Shown here piece after piece: positions 44,129 through 56,799 of a stretch of DNA of 64,000 nt. Below the pieces are notes generated by a model that saw only the letters and a program-made list of their open reading frames with translations, had not been told where the DNA came from and made no database searches. A program made the translations under genes and the position numbers. The stretch comes from Polytrichum commune (taxonomy: Eukaryota > Streptophyta > Polytrichopsida > Polytrichales > Polytrichaceae). The stretch covers positions 30,245,501 to 30,309,500 of the forward strand of contig OX485805.1 of the NCBI GenBank assembly GCA_950295325.1, in the 5' to 3' direction. Within the stretch, counting starts at the first letter, position 1. Each line of letters begins with the position of its first letter.

Positions 44129-45296
44129 TTCCTCTTAGAATAAGTATACATGTACAATAACGTGGTATTTTATAGGGACTATTTACATACTGTAATGAAT
44201 TACAAGGCATGGTAATTTTCAAAATAATGGTAAATTGTTGTGATTATTGACACCATATGGACAATTATATATTTTTGAAAAAATGATTTAATGGTACCAT
44301 GTATTACTTATATATAAATAAAAAGGTACCCAATTTTCCAAAGTCCTTATAATATATGATCAACTATAAGCTTCACAAGAAGCACGTGTGCAAAACAAGG
44401 TAAACAAGCAAATTCTAGGGTTTAAGGTTTATGCTTTGAAATCACAATGAAGCCCAGTGCAAAGCAACACATTAGTGTATTAACAACGACAACGAACTAC
44501 AAGCATGTGTCATAAACTAAACAAGAATACAAATAATAAGTTTTGTGCTTATTAATGCATCTTAGGGGTTTCAAAATCTCTGCACGTGACGAAAGTGGAT
44601 TCCTCAAATGATCCCAACTCGAATCCCTCCCCACCTACACCAAAATCCAAAAAATCTCAACTCCAATCCACACTAGATGACAAACAAGTGTGACAAACAG
44701 GGTGGTAGGGGAGTCAAGCGACCATGCCCCAACCCCCTTGAAACCCTAGGAAACACCTCACAAGCGATTTCATCCATCCTTGATTCTTCGCAAAAAAAAA
44801 TCAACAACTATTCATCTACCCCCCCCCCCCCAATTGAAGTGTAAACCATACGATTTTGTTCTTATCTAGCGTTTTATATCTACGATATTTTATACGTATC
44901 ACTGAGATAATTTTATGATGTTATGTCAAATGCTATATTACTTACTATCAAGATTCTCACACTTAGAACACCCTATATTACGTGTACTTAGTAGTTTACA
45001 AATTCACCTAAAAAAGCTAGGATTTTGACTAAATATGCGGAAAAGTCTCTCCCGGACACCATACTACAATCCCATTTAAGGCAAGCATCTACTATAGAAT
45101 AAAGTCCCGTACAACCATAAGGTGTGGAGTGGCGTTATTTTCAAAGCACGAGTTACAAAGCTCTCCTTAGTGCTGACTCATGACCCTTCTCTGAGTCAGC
45201 CTTCCATCATTTGTCGGGATTTTTAGTCATTGTGATGTCACAATGACACATAGCCTTGAATTGAGGATAAGGTACCTAGTAAAAGTCCATAGGCTC
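44129..45296. other. No gene recognised
   Basis: AT-rich sequence with a run of 13 C at 44819-44831. No coding exon, RNA gene or element boundary was found. Confidence 0.5.
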
Positions 45297-45540
45297 TACA
45301 CCGAGATGTGCAATTAGGTTGCCCACTATAATTTATTGACATTCCACACTATTTTGGGTATTTGTTATCATGTACAAAATATAAGAAATGTCGTTTTATT
45401 AGAATTTTGTTTTCCATGCAGATTGGTGTACAAGGTTTATAGGTTTTGGTGGTTTGATTTTGACTTTAAGTAATTTGCATGGGTAAAGAGGCAACCTGTT
45501 CATGAAGGCAACCTAATTGCAAATATCATGAGTGTAGAGA
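45297..45540 (+). repeat. MITE family E, copy 2
   Basis: Starts TACACCGAGATGTGCAATTA and ends CCTAATTGCAAATATCATGA followed by GTGTA, matching the ends of 21331-21568. About 244 bp. Confidence 0.7.
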
Positions 45541-47879
45541 CCCGAAACCTTGACTTGTAGAGGGCTCTACAACTTTGCTTACATAGTTCCCCTCGAAATA
45601 TCACGCCATGTTTTGATTCCTACATTGGTTGAGAGCGTTTGGAAGTTACATTCTAGCGTTGTTAAACATGAATGAATTATTAAGAAACAAAATGTTTGTG
45701 TTAAGAGATTGATTTCTTCACTAACTTAGATAGAGTGTTCATTAATTAATGATGGTATAATTGGTTTTGTTGTTGGGTTCTCTAGGTAGGAGTTCTTGAG
45801 AGGTGAAGTTAAACTACACTAAACTAGCTAAGGTAAGAGTTGAAATAAGCACAATGCACCCATGGAACAATTAATTAAGCTAAAGTTAAGCTAATATATC
45901 CTTGGGCATTGAGAACAATGAAAGTTAACCAGTGGCGGAAAATGCTATGGGGACTTACAAAGGTAGATCACTTGTCACATTCCACCCACCCAATTATGAA
46001 TAACTATATTAGGTATAATGCCAACTAACATAGGAAGTAAGCATAATGAAGGGCTTTGGTGGCAACATCTACATATTCTCATTTGAAAGCCCAAGACACC
46101 AAACTTGCATTTTTGTGAAACATAGTCTATTTTTGTGGTTCTAGAATATCACATATCACGTGGTGTGAGATGACCCATTGTTTCAATCATGCTTAGCTAT
46201 CAACAACTAACATGCCTCGAGTCTCAATAAGGGCAGTCAAGAGCACTTTCAGTGTCACCCACCCACAAAAGGAACTTCATAAAAAGCTTTTGTGACACTC
46301 TCGTCTTCAGACTCCTAGTGCTTGTGGCTCTCAACTTGTAAAATATGTGTTTGTAACTCTCAGTTTGTATGAGAGTTGTTTGTCACTATTGCATTATACT
46401 TTGAGGAGTTTTTGGTTTGTGTTCTTAGTAGCTGTAGTCCTTCATTTGTATTCTTGAGACTTTTACATTCTTGGATGTTAATGATTACGTGAAATGTGTA
46501 TAAGTATATATTAGGATATATCAAGAATACTTTTGCTTTACTAACTAACCACATATCCCTTTCTAATATGACAATTAAGGTTTTGAAGGCAATATAATTT
46601 AGACCAACTGGCTATGTGCGCACATATTTGACATTCCCCATCCCAACATGGAAAAATGAGACTCCTTATGCCATTTTCGACAAGGTACTAACTAACTCCC
46701 ATGGACCCCTAACATCTTTGAAAGCAACTCCCTAGCTGTTTTTTTCCTTTAATCCCCATGACCAAATTTGGTTGCACTGGCACTTAGGGGTTAATGACAC
46801 ATAATTCATGCTATTTGCAAATAAAAGTTTTTACAACAATCAAATCCACCATCGAATTGTGGGAGACCTCTAGGTTTGTCAATCTAGAATTCCACTAATA
46901 TCACATTCACCACTTAAGATTGATCCAACACATATGGGAGACCTCTCCATGTTCTGTATTTGAATACGAATGATATTCTTATATAAAGTATTGTATTCTA
47001 CACATGAGATAATCCATAATATCTCAAAATAACATTATATATACATGTTTCCTCGTATCGAATCTATATTGTTAACCAAAATCTCATTTTCTATGTGGTT
47101 CCATTGATACAATTGAGTCCGATACCAAATTTTAAATTCGTTGTTTGTCCAATAAATCTACTTTTGATTTTTGTTGTGATACCAATTGTAAACGTCACGG
47201 AAATTAGCGTAATCTATACATAGACTTCAATATAGGGCGAGTGACATTTTTGGGGCAATGATACCAAACACCTCAAACAATGTGCATGCACCTCGAATGT
47301 CGAGTTGGGTGCAAGCACTTCAACATCTGCCATTACATTCAATAAAAATTGTACTTCCCATACTGACGGTCCTTATTTTATTTATTGGTGTAGGAATACA
47401 GTACATACACACGTGACCTAATAGGTTCCTACTCGAACTAACCCTAGCTAGCATCCATACCCCTTGTTGTCCCTTGCTCTCATTGATTGTTGCTATTTAC
47501 TCCTTTGGTAAGATGAATTCACAAAACTGTAAACTCTAATTCATAATTTTGCAAACTGATTTAGCAATAGGTCCTACCGATTTCATTGGAATCGCAAACC
47601 ACATTCACTGTATAGACAACCAATTTAACTTGAACTCTCAACCAATTCCAGGACATGTTGTGAACAACTTCATGATTTGGAACCCATATTTGCAACTTCA
47701 CAAAATTAATTTCATGAACTGTATGACTTTATTTCACAAAGAGCAATACACCATGTACAAGATTCTCTTAATCACTCCCCGTGACTAGCTCTACCAACAT
47801 GTCTATTGACCTCTCCTATCCATCCTTGCACTATGTCTGCAGTGATTGCTTGTATGTCATTATTTATGTGATGGAGTGA
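45541..47879. other. No gene recognised
   Basis: AT-rich sequence with only short, unrecognised ORFs (for example 47549-47788) and no splice-supported exon. Probably old repeat debris. Confidence 0.5.
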
Positions 47880-48345
47880 TGTTCGGTGATTTTGGAGATC
47901 ATATCGTTAGACATGGCTTTTGATGTGTCCACATTACGCAACATCGAGAAACGGATTATGTGACGGCAAACAAAAGTAGATGTGTCCAACATCTTCAAAA
48001 GCTTGTTGTATTTCACGAGATTTGTGAATTGGGACATTATCCCATGAGGATGAACCTTTGTCTATCAAGGCTAGGAATGACCTTGGTCTGAATGAATTCT
48101 AAGAACTTGTATGTATTGTAGGCACCAAGTGTGATATCGTGCGCAAGGACTCCTTCACGACCAACAACAACCACCAAAGATAAATTTCGACCCCTTCGAG
48201 TTGGACGAATTTGTTGGCATCTTTGTCCTCAATGAGCCCTTCAAAATCGACGTGTCAAACGTAAATTGAAACCATGCTCATCCACGTATACATCATCGGC
48301 CAAACTGCCACCGAGCTCTAAAAACTTTTTGACACCACTTTATGC
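47880..48345 (-). pseudogene. Tc1/mariner-IS630-type transposase remnant (DDE_3-like)
   Basis: Minus-strand translation with stops gives DDVYVDEHGFNLR (first catalytic Asp), RPTRRGRNLSLVVVV, VLAHDITLGAYNTYKFLEFI and RQRFILMG, where the second catalytic Asp would be expected next. Downstream, after a shift, NVPIHKSREIQQ and a PFLDVA stretch appear. This order is that of Tc1/mariner superfamily DDE_3 domains. Stops and frameshifts show it is dead. Confidence 0.65.
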
Positions 48346-49063
48346 TTTTGACAACAATCGGATGTTGTGAAACTAGAAGGCGAAAAGTTGAGAAGTTAAG
48401 AATACGAGAACTCCTTGTTTTGGAAGATTCATGAAGTTGCTAGAAGTAAAGGTCCACTATCATGAAATTGAGGTGTGCCACATGTCAAGTTGCTTTAGAA
48501 GAATCATGAACTAATTTAGAAGGTTCATGAAATTGGTAGGAGACTCCATATCATGATTTGGTAGGTTCATGAAGTAGATACCTTCATGAAATTGATTTTG
48601 CATTGCCATGAAGTCATCTTACCTTAATTATGGTGTATATTGTGGGCCACACTGTGAAGCTTATTTCCACACTAAGAACATTGCAGAAGTGTGTTGTTGC
48701 ATGTTGTTTGCCAACCTACATTATTTATCATCCTAGGTCCTACTTTGTAGATTGTGCTAGTTTTATTGTAAAGAATTTAACGTATGTTTTAAAAAAAATC
48801 CAACCTAGGGACAAGAAGTGGGTGGATGTATCACATGGACATGGCAAATGGGAACAACATTGCACACTCTTTTCTTGCGTAGTGGTGTACATTTTGGGTC
48901 ATTCTATACTTTTCCTGCACTATTTACCATAATAATGACAGTGAACGAAGAATGGGAGATTGAGCAAGAGAAGAGGAGAAATTTACAAGGAAAATGAGGA
49001 GAGCAAAGAATCTAAAAAAGAGTTGTCGCATACAAGCATGCATACTTTACATCCATCCAACAT
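48346..49063. other. No gene recognised
   Basis: Includes several near-repeats of AAGGTTCATGAA(A/G)TTG between about 48420 and 48600, probably the decayed 5' part or end of the neighbouring Tc1/mariner element. Confidence 0.4.
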
Positions 49064-49161
49064 AAAAGCTTGACCCCCTAGGTTTGTAGTTGATTCATCT
49101 TCAATGACTTCGATTCAACTAATACCTATGAGGTCTTTGAAGTTGTTTCTAGTATCAAATA
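49064..49161 (+). repeat. Direct repeat L, left copy
   Basis: AAAAGCTTGACCCCCTAG, ATCTTCAATGACTTCGATTC and ACCTATGAGGTCTTTGAAGT recur at 55461-55553 in the same orientation. The two copies flank about 6.3 kb with LINE-like remnants. Confidence 0.7.
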
Positions 49162-50100
49162 AACTTGCACTTGTTAAAGCTCTAAGGGAACATGCCCTAG
49201 AGAGAGGGCCTAAATTTCCACCAAAGTTACAAACTAGTATTGTACCTATAAGTCAAACATTTGACGAAACACATCAATATTAAACACCTAATCTTTATGA
49301 AATGCATATTCCTTTTTCCCCTTTTCTTTAAGATTGTAGCATAGCCTGCAAAGCTCTTTTCTTTGCTGCCAACAAATGTATGGAAAATATAGAGGAATTT
49401 ATGAATGATGAAATTCCTCTTAACCAAGCTACCAAAAGGACTCTCAAAAAAACAACCAAAAGCATGTGATGAGGAGTCTAACACTACATGTAGTACTCAA
49501 TATCTATCTATCTATATAAGACAACTTTGATGTTATGGAGCAACTTGAAAGAATTGATGGCCTACCTCTCATAGAATATTATCCATATGAAGAATTACTC
49601 AAGAGAGTTTTAATGACTAAAGATGCTCTAGAAATAACCTCTCGGAAGACTAAAATCAATCAACCTAGAAAAGTTCGATGACCATGAATTTTTTTTCGGT
49701 CTATGGTAGTACCAAACTTTCACCGAGGTTATGACCTTGAGATAACTCGAATAAATGAAAATGAAAGAGAACCTATGGCCTACTACCAAATGGCCTCTGA
49801 AGTGGGTTCACATTCAAATTAAAGTTATCATTTGACCATAAGATCTTAGAGCCTAGTGTTGTTCATAGCAACTTTCACACTATTCCAGATGATATTATTA
49901 GTAGGTTTGTCCTTATTCTCATTATTGGGAAAGTTGGTCATCTACTCCAAAAATAACAAGTTATCGAGGCCTTGTACAAACTAATGGGGGTAAAATTATA
50001 GTCTTTATATATTCTTTCTACCTCTAAGGAAGAGAATCACTTCGATAGTAAATGCAAAACTAACATTTCATTGTCTTAATCCTATAGTGTACAAATTGTA

Positions 50101-50471
50101 TTGGAATACCAACTGATGTATCACCCTCAATCCACAATCAAAAGTCTTCATGGAGCTTTTTGGCTCTTTGATGATGAAATGAAACAACTCTTTAAAGATG
50201 TATACGGTGTCGTAGCCAACATAGTCGTTGATATCAACAACACCCTCACTTCTTCAAACGCCATCATGAAAGTGAACCTCGAGCAATCTGACTAAGAGAT
50301 GAAGACTTATATCATGTTTGTAAAGAATGACGTGATCGTTGAATGCCAAAAATACACTAACAAAACCCTCAAAACCATCAAAGAGTCATTTGAAAAGAAC
50401 TTCACACAAATCGACTCCAAAGTCTTTGGTACACTTCTCACCAACACCACACCAAAGACCGTACAAAAATA
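50101..50471 (+). pseudogene. Decayed ORF of retroelement type, family unclear
   Basis: The frame from 50101 (MEYQLMYHPQSTIKSLHGAF) runs to a TAA-type break near 50293 and continues in frame with KNDVIVECQKYTNKTLKTIK and ESFEKNFTQIDSKVFG. The part after 50200 is helical with heptad-like Leu/Ile/Val spacing, as in a LINE ORF1 coiled coil. Naming it ORF1 is a guess from position. Confidence 0.3.
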
Positions 50472-51290
50472 AAGAAGTAGTAGACGAATAAAAAAATAAC
50501 AAGGAGTTATGTTTTTGATGTGTAGCCCTAATAAAGGAGTTAGTAATTCCAACTTCATAATAAAGGACAAACATTCTCTAAAAACATCTCTATATATAAA
50601 CAAATTACCAACATATACAACTTTACTTCTCATTTTCAACATATCACATCATTTGATCAAAAAACCTCTTAATTTTTTAAATCCCAACCTATATAATCAA
50701 AAAAATTCAATCTTTATCAACAGTCTCCCATACCTCCAACATACATCACACCCAAACCATACAATATAAACCTCTTAAACTCATATAAATACGCACCACT
50801 ACTCCACATGAGATTAGTCTTATTGACAAATCCTAGAAGTTAGACAATCATGTGGAACCAACTTAAGACAAAACCAATCCACACACATAGTAAAAATATT
50901 CATCCAAGGTGCAACATAATATACCATAAAATCCTATAAAAAAATACAAACCTATAAACAATAAAAGGATATCCTACCACTAATCACCTCTTCCTTCTAC
51001 GATGTGGAGATAATGAATCAATCTTTGGACCAATGCCTGATCTCTAACAAACATACCAACCACCCGCAAAAGACAATGAACAACATACTTTATGCCAATC
51101 CCAATAAAATTTCATCTAGAATATCAACACCTCTCTGAAAATTTTAAACCACTACTTTATAATATATAATCCTTACACATAAAATCAACACTCTCACTTC
51201 CATAATCATACATTTACATAGAACACCATGTTGACCACCCTTCAAAAATTATCTTCGCGTTGATAATAAAAATTAACCCCTCCCTTTAAA

Positions 51291-51661
51291 GATAGATAGA
51301 TAGAAACTCCAACCCCTTTCAAGCAAGGGGCCGGCGTGAACAAAGTGTCCGTTTGTAATGCCAATGACCCGATGCCCACTGGACAAGGGGACATTGGGAC
51401 AAATACTACTCTCCCCTTTCGAGGATGGACACTATAGTGACACACTATACAAGTTCCTAGCTAGCCACTAGTGCCTTGAAGATACCGGACATGGTATCCC
51501 CCCAAAGGGCTTTGAGGTACCCATACAACAAGGTCCAAGGACCCCCACCATAGTTGGGTGGACTAAGGTGGTGAGCACCACGCCGGCATGGGGAATAGAA
51601 CCCACAACCTCCTCATTGGGGGCCATGAGCCCTAACCACCAAGCCAAGGCCCGTGGTGCCT
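51291..51661 (-). mobile_element. tRNA-derived SINE with 12-bp target duplication
   Basis: On the minus strand the head (from 51661) reads GGCCTTGGCTTGGTGGTTAG (A-box region) and, about 30 bp on, GTGGGTTCTATTCCCC (B-box region). The body ends in a (TATC)n tail near 51291-51303. CCTCCCTTTAAA flanks it at 51279-51290 and 51662-51673. Pol III boxes, a simple-repeat tail and a long duplication define a SINE moved by LINE machinery. Confidence 0.85.
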
Positions 51662-52464
51662 CCTCCCTTTAAACATATAACTAACACTTACCACAACATC
51701 CACCCCTAATTGAACCCTAAAACTCTTTGAAAAATAACAAGACTATCACACCTACCAAAGTAGCATATAATATCTCTACACCCATATGTGAAGTTCTATA
51801 CCATTCACTTGAACATACTCACCCCCACAAATTCCATTCACAAAATACTATACGAACATATACATCTCAACTTGGAACCACCAAACATCCAAAATTGACA
51901 ATAAGTGTTCTCATACATGTTAGGATAAGATTTCCTCAAAGCACTTAGATGCACTTAATCTTTAATACAATACACACACCCCCCCCCTCTCCCCAAGATA
52001 CCGAATACTTTTATTTTATCATATATCCAAGACCTAGTAACATACTCACAAACACCCAACACAATCATCTCTATACATGAAACGAAACTTACCTCCATAT
52101 AAACCACAAAACACATACAAAATATGTCTCACATTACAAAGCTATTTCTCAATAACACACATAATGTCAAGAGAGTTATACCAGATAATGACGTACAAAA
52201 GCCATAGAGAAGGACTAGTCACACTTACCCACAACAAATATAGATTCACAAGCAATTTCTCTAAAATTTCTACCCCCGCATATATATCATCATTCTGCAT
52301 GTAATCCGCATAGTGAACCAACCATTCCAAGCATGGCTATTGATAAACTTATACAATTCCCTCACGAGAAGATTTACCTCTCATCTCCATTATCCAAAAC
52401 ATCACAACCAATCAAATAAATATCGATCTAGACCATACGTACATGTTTTGTAGAGATTTCAACT

Positions 52465-52494
52465 ATGATATAATAATAATAATAATAATAATAA
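52465..52494 (+). repeat. (TAA)n microsatellite
   Basis: A run of ATAATAATAATA, about ten units, in the G-poor region. Confidence 0.85.
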
Positions 52495-54412
52495 CAACTT
52501 CGGTCTCCGAAGGAGTAAAAACTATGATATAGCTCTAATTGGAAGACAAAATAACCAACAACCAACACCACCACAAGCCAAAGATTACCAATGGAGAACT
52601 TTTATGGACAACCTAGAACTCAATTACATTCCTACAAAATTTTCAAGACAACGAGGACACAATTACATTTAAAACATCTTAATTGATGATTTCTTTATAA
52701 GAACCCCTAACAACAACCATTACAACTTAACCACAAATATCAACATAGAACTCAATTCAAACCACATCCTTATCCAATTGCATATCATTCAAAATATACT
52801 AAATGCTAAAACATTGCTACCACAACCCAACCCTAATCCACAGATACTCAACCCAATCCCAAAGGTGAACCTTGAAACTTTCCACACATAATTCTTTGAC
52901 TCTAACTCAACCAAAATACACAAACTCACATAGCTACTAAAAATCTATGCGCAACATTTCAATATTTTCTCAACTTATTACTCATTTTAGGTTTCTTCCC
53001 ATGGTAAACAATCTCTGGACTATGGCCTAGGACATTAAATTAACATTTTCTTATGCAATTTTAGATTCAAGTTACTAAATAATCTTTAGAACTTACTTGA
53101 ATACAATCTCCACCTTCTCTTGAATTCTTTGGTGACCTTTCCTAGCCTATAGTCTTTGCGTGATAGCCTTTTGGCTATTGCAAACTATTGACCTTTCAAC
53201 ATTTGTCTTCTCCAAACAATCTCATGAAAGGAAACAATTTATAATCTGCCATATACTACAATGACATCCACTAGCATTTAGGAATTAGTCCTATTAATAT
53301 TATTCAGTATAATATTATTGCATGACAATAGTCTCCATTAGGACTACTCCTTGGCTCATTCAATATAGTCCTTCCTTGATATTGATGAAGGATTCATGTT
53401 AAATTCTCTAATCAACTATTCTTGTGATGACATTGTAGTTTGGATACTGAAGATAATCTTGTGTTTGTAATCATTTGTTCACTCTCATATCAGACCTTTG
53501 CCTCTCTTCATGGGTCCATATAATTTCACAACAAGTTAATAGTTTCAGATCATCATGGTTTTAATTCTTACAATTATCTTGAACCAGACTATGCACAAAC
53601 ATTCATTTGTGTATTCAATTGTACACACCATATATTTCCCTTTTAGGTTACTAACACAATGACTCAATCACGTAATTATTCAATTTAACATAATATTCTT
53701 TGTGACTTGCTCACCTCAATTATGAGATGATGGTATGGCCAATACTACCATTCAAGTTGCTAACAATTACATACAATCACTCACAGACAATTGGTTAAGT
53801 GATTTCAATTAAACATAGCCAATTATCACATTGACATAAACACTACGAAGTTCCTCTCTCACGATTGCAACCACATAATTTTACCGAATAGTACACATAC
53901 CATAGTCTCACATATAGAGATTGACTAACATTAAGTCATTGCAAATTAATTTTACAATCACATACACAAATTGTTATGTAGTTCATGGCCCAATGAATCA
54001 CTCTTCGTCAAAAGAATTAAAAAATAACCACTAGTTCTCACAACTAGCCTAAAATCAAAGTAATAGGGCTAATCTATGGTCCTTCACATTCTTGACGAGA
54101 TATTGGTCCTCCCGGTTTAAAAAATAAAGGTTTATGAGATGATGGTATGAGATGCTCTCCAAAGATATCACACACACTCAACATTTCTCATTCAATTTAT
54201 GTGTGTTTCTAGGGTGGTAACCCTCCCCATCAAACCATAGTCTCATGAGATTTTCTTTCTCTATCTCATGGGCCATGGCCGAATTTGGCACATGTTAATT
54301 AAATTTCTAGCTTCCTTTAACCTATTTTCACATTTTTTTTTACCATTGGAGCAAAAAAGTATAGTAATTTGACTCCACAAATTCCCTTGGCACAACCTAA
54401 AAGGCTACACCA

Positions 54413-55460
54413 TTGAACAAAGAGGGGAACCACTATTCCCACTTCATACCTATTTTGACCAAGAAATGTATGACATATACCTCAAAAAACCTAGCCAATA
54501 GAAAATCCTCTAGACTTGACAAAATCCCTAACTCCATACTAAAACATGCCACCAAAATTCCAAAAGCTCTTACTTTTATTTTCCGTGCATTGCTACAAAC
54601 AAATACAAATCCATACATCTCTAGAAAACAAGCCTAAGAATACTTCTATACAAAAAAAAAACCCGTACCAACCCACCAACCCACCAACCCACCAACCACA
54701 TACTAATAGCCCTTATCAACACAATATAGAAACCATTCACTAGCACATTTATCTAGAAGTTCGGCATAGAAGCATTCTCTAAAAAATAAAATGTGTACAT
54801 CGGATGCATTAGCGGATAACTTATCAATGCCCATAACGACAAAGGCAAACCTGGGATATTGTGCATTGGCTTAATGCAATATATATTTGCTAGGGATGGT
54901 GGAGCGCAATACCTAACACATATCTCATGCCATGACTGTACAAGATCTCCAACCACCCAAACCTTATTCCTACCTAAACTAGTTGGAGGAACTCACCTAC
55001 GAAGTACACTAGACGAATTCTCCCTCCTCCTTACACCACTCAAAACACAATGGATGGTTGCTCTGAGCAAGAAACATCTCAACACTAACTCCAACAATAT
55101 CCCAAAAATACCTACCACAAATCAATACTACGCAATATATATGAACTCAAACACAAATTGCACCCCAATGGCAAGCATTTGATGACTAATGACGACTTTA
55201 GACATTATTAAAGCACACTCTCTAAAGTAAACAAACTTGCGTTAGTTTACGCCACATTGCTCTTTGCAAGCTGTCATCCAAAAGCAATGCACCAACATGT
55301 GCCTAATAGAGAGCACTCCAAACACCTTGAAAATGAATACGTAATTCAAAACCACCACATCAACCCGAGTCCACCAGAAACACTTTACTCACTCCGGTCC
55401 CCTTTTATGAAGATTGGAGTTCTTCTTCTTCTTCTTCTTCTTCTTCCATTCATGCACCAC
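54413..55460 (+). pseudogene. LINE-like reverse-transcriptase remnant
   Basis: From 54480 the translation NRKSSRLDKIPNSILKHATK resembles the K.pG.DgIp.ellk stretch at the start of a LINE reverse-transcriptase domain, followed by a KKKP stretch and ALINTI in the positions of the P..WK...L.KK and L.nt.yK motifs. A further frame from 54859 includes QYIFARDGGAQYLTH. Several frameshifts and a CCAACCCAC tandem run (about 54660-54692) break it. A (TTC)n run at about 55410-55441 ends the region. Assigned to LINE with moderate confidence. Confidence 0.45.
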
Positions 55461-55553
55461 AAAAGCTTGACCCTCTAGTTTTGTGGTTGATCTTCAATGA
55501 CTTTGATTCGGCTAGTACCTATGAGGTCTTTGAAGTAGTTTCTAGTATTAAAT
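55461..55553 (+). repeat. Direct repeat L, right copy
   Basis: Matches 49064-49161 (AAAAGCTTGACCCTCTAG, ACCTATGAGGTCTTTGAAGT). It follows the LINE-like remnant directly. Confidence 0.7.
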
Positions 55554-56259
55554 ATATATTTCTTAAAAAACTAGTGGGTTGTATACTATTTGAAGGCTAA
55601 TCTTTATTGTGGATGAAGGGATGGTAGATTTTTTGCACAGACTAAATTATATGCACAATAGTCATCAGGTTCATATATCCACAACACCTACCAACAAGGG
55701 GGGGGGGGGGGTGTGTGTTGATTCCTATATAGAGCTCGACAATTACTTTTTAAGACACATTATCACCTAAACCGGGGTCAAGGACCCCAAATAAATCAAC
55801 TGAAGTTAATCTATTACGAATCAATTACAAACACATAAGACACAAATTATATTGCATCCTGATGGTAGGTGTTGGGCAACGAAATCTGTACATTAAATAT
55901 AGCATTTAGTGTCATACAATATTTAGTGTCATTGTGGTAACTTCTCTAATGACACTTTTCATTGAAAAAGTTTACAAATATTGTCATGGAGGATTGGAAC
56001 TTGGATGAAATCCATGTCCGTTATTAAAACAAGTTATGGTATATTCTACACTGTAACATTTTTGTAATGAAATATTGCCATGGATGGATTGAAACTTGGA
56101 CGAAAAACACATAACATGTGACGATAATTGCAGCATTGTCAATCTATAATGCCCAAATTCTTGTACTACAAGGAATGAAAAATAAGTTTAGGTTTACAAA
56201 CAGAATCGGTGACACTACGTGTGGTCATCTTTCGGGGGTTGCTATTTCACGAGCACCAT
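55554..56259. other. No gene recognised
   Basis: Contains a run of 14 G at 55698-55711 and two similar stretches near 55981 and 56078 (ATTG.CATGGA, GATTG.AACTTGGA), probably an old repeat. Confidence 0.4.
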
Positions 56260-56279
56260 GACATGAGCATGCTCATGTC
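56260..56279. promoter_or_regulatory. Perfect 20-bp palindrome upstream of the thaumatin-like gene
   Basis: GACATGAGCATGCTCATGTC, identical to its reverse complement. A half of it (GCTCATGCTCATGTC) recurs near 56458-56474. It lies about 520 bp before the start codon; a regulatory role is only a possibility. Confidence 0.4.
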
Positions 56280-56799
56280 AGACCCCTCGGTTATAAGGGT
56301 TATAGGGTTTTGACCCTCGATTACAGGGGCCTAAGGATCCACGGGCAGAGGTGCCCACCAAAAACAATTTAGCAACCATGAACAAAAAAAGATTTATACA
56401 TGCAAATTTCGATGTTTAGAAATCATGGGCAGGTCCGAAACAATTGGTGATAGGGCTTGCTCATGCTCATGTCCTAGCTTCACTCGGCTTCTTTTAATGT
56501 TTCCACTAATAAGGGGTGAATAAAGTGTCCTTCCTCAAGGTCCCACGCATTGACTAGTTGGTGGGCGTGCCTAGACGCAGCTACCCGCAGACGCTGACGC
56601 CGACGCTCACCCGAGTTTCTGCTTGCTCGCTGCCATAAAGCAAGCTTCGTCAAGAGCGTTCTCGGGCCACAGCATTCCATGAGCCGTGAATTGATGAGTA
56701 ACTTAGTGGTCTAGCCTAACTTAGTCGGCCCAATTCATTTCTCGCTTCAGTCAGCTCAGCCCATCTCTGTGGATCGGTTTCATCTTTTTCGCAAGAACC

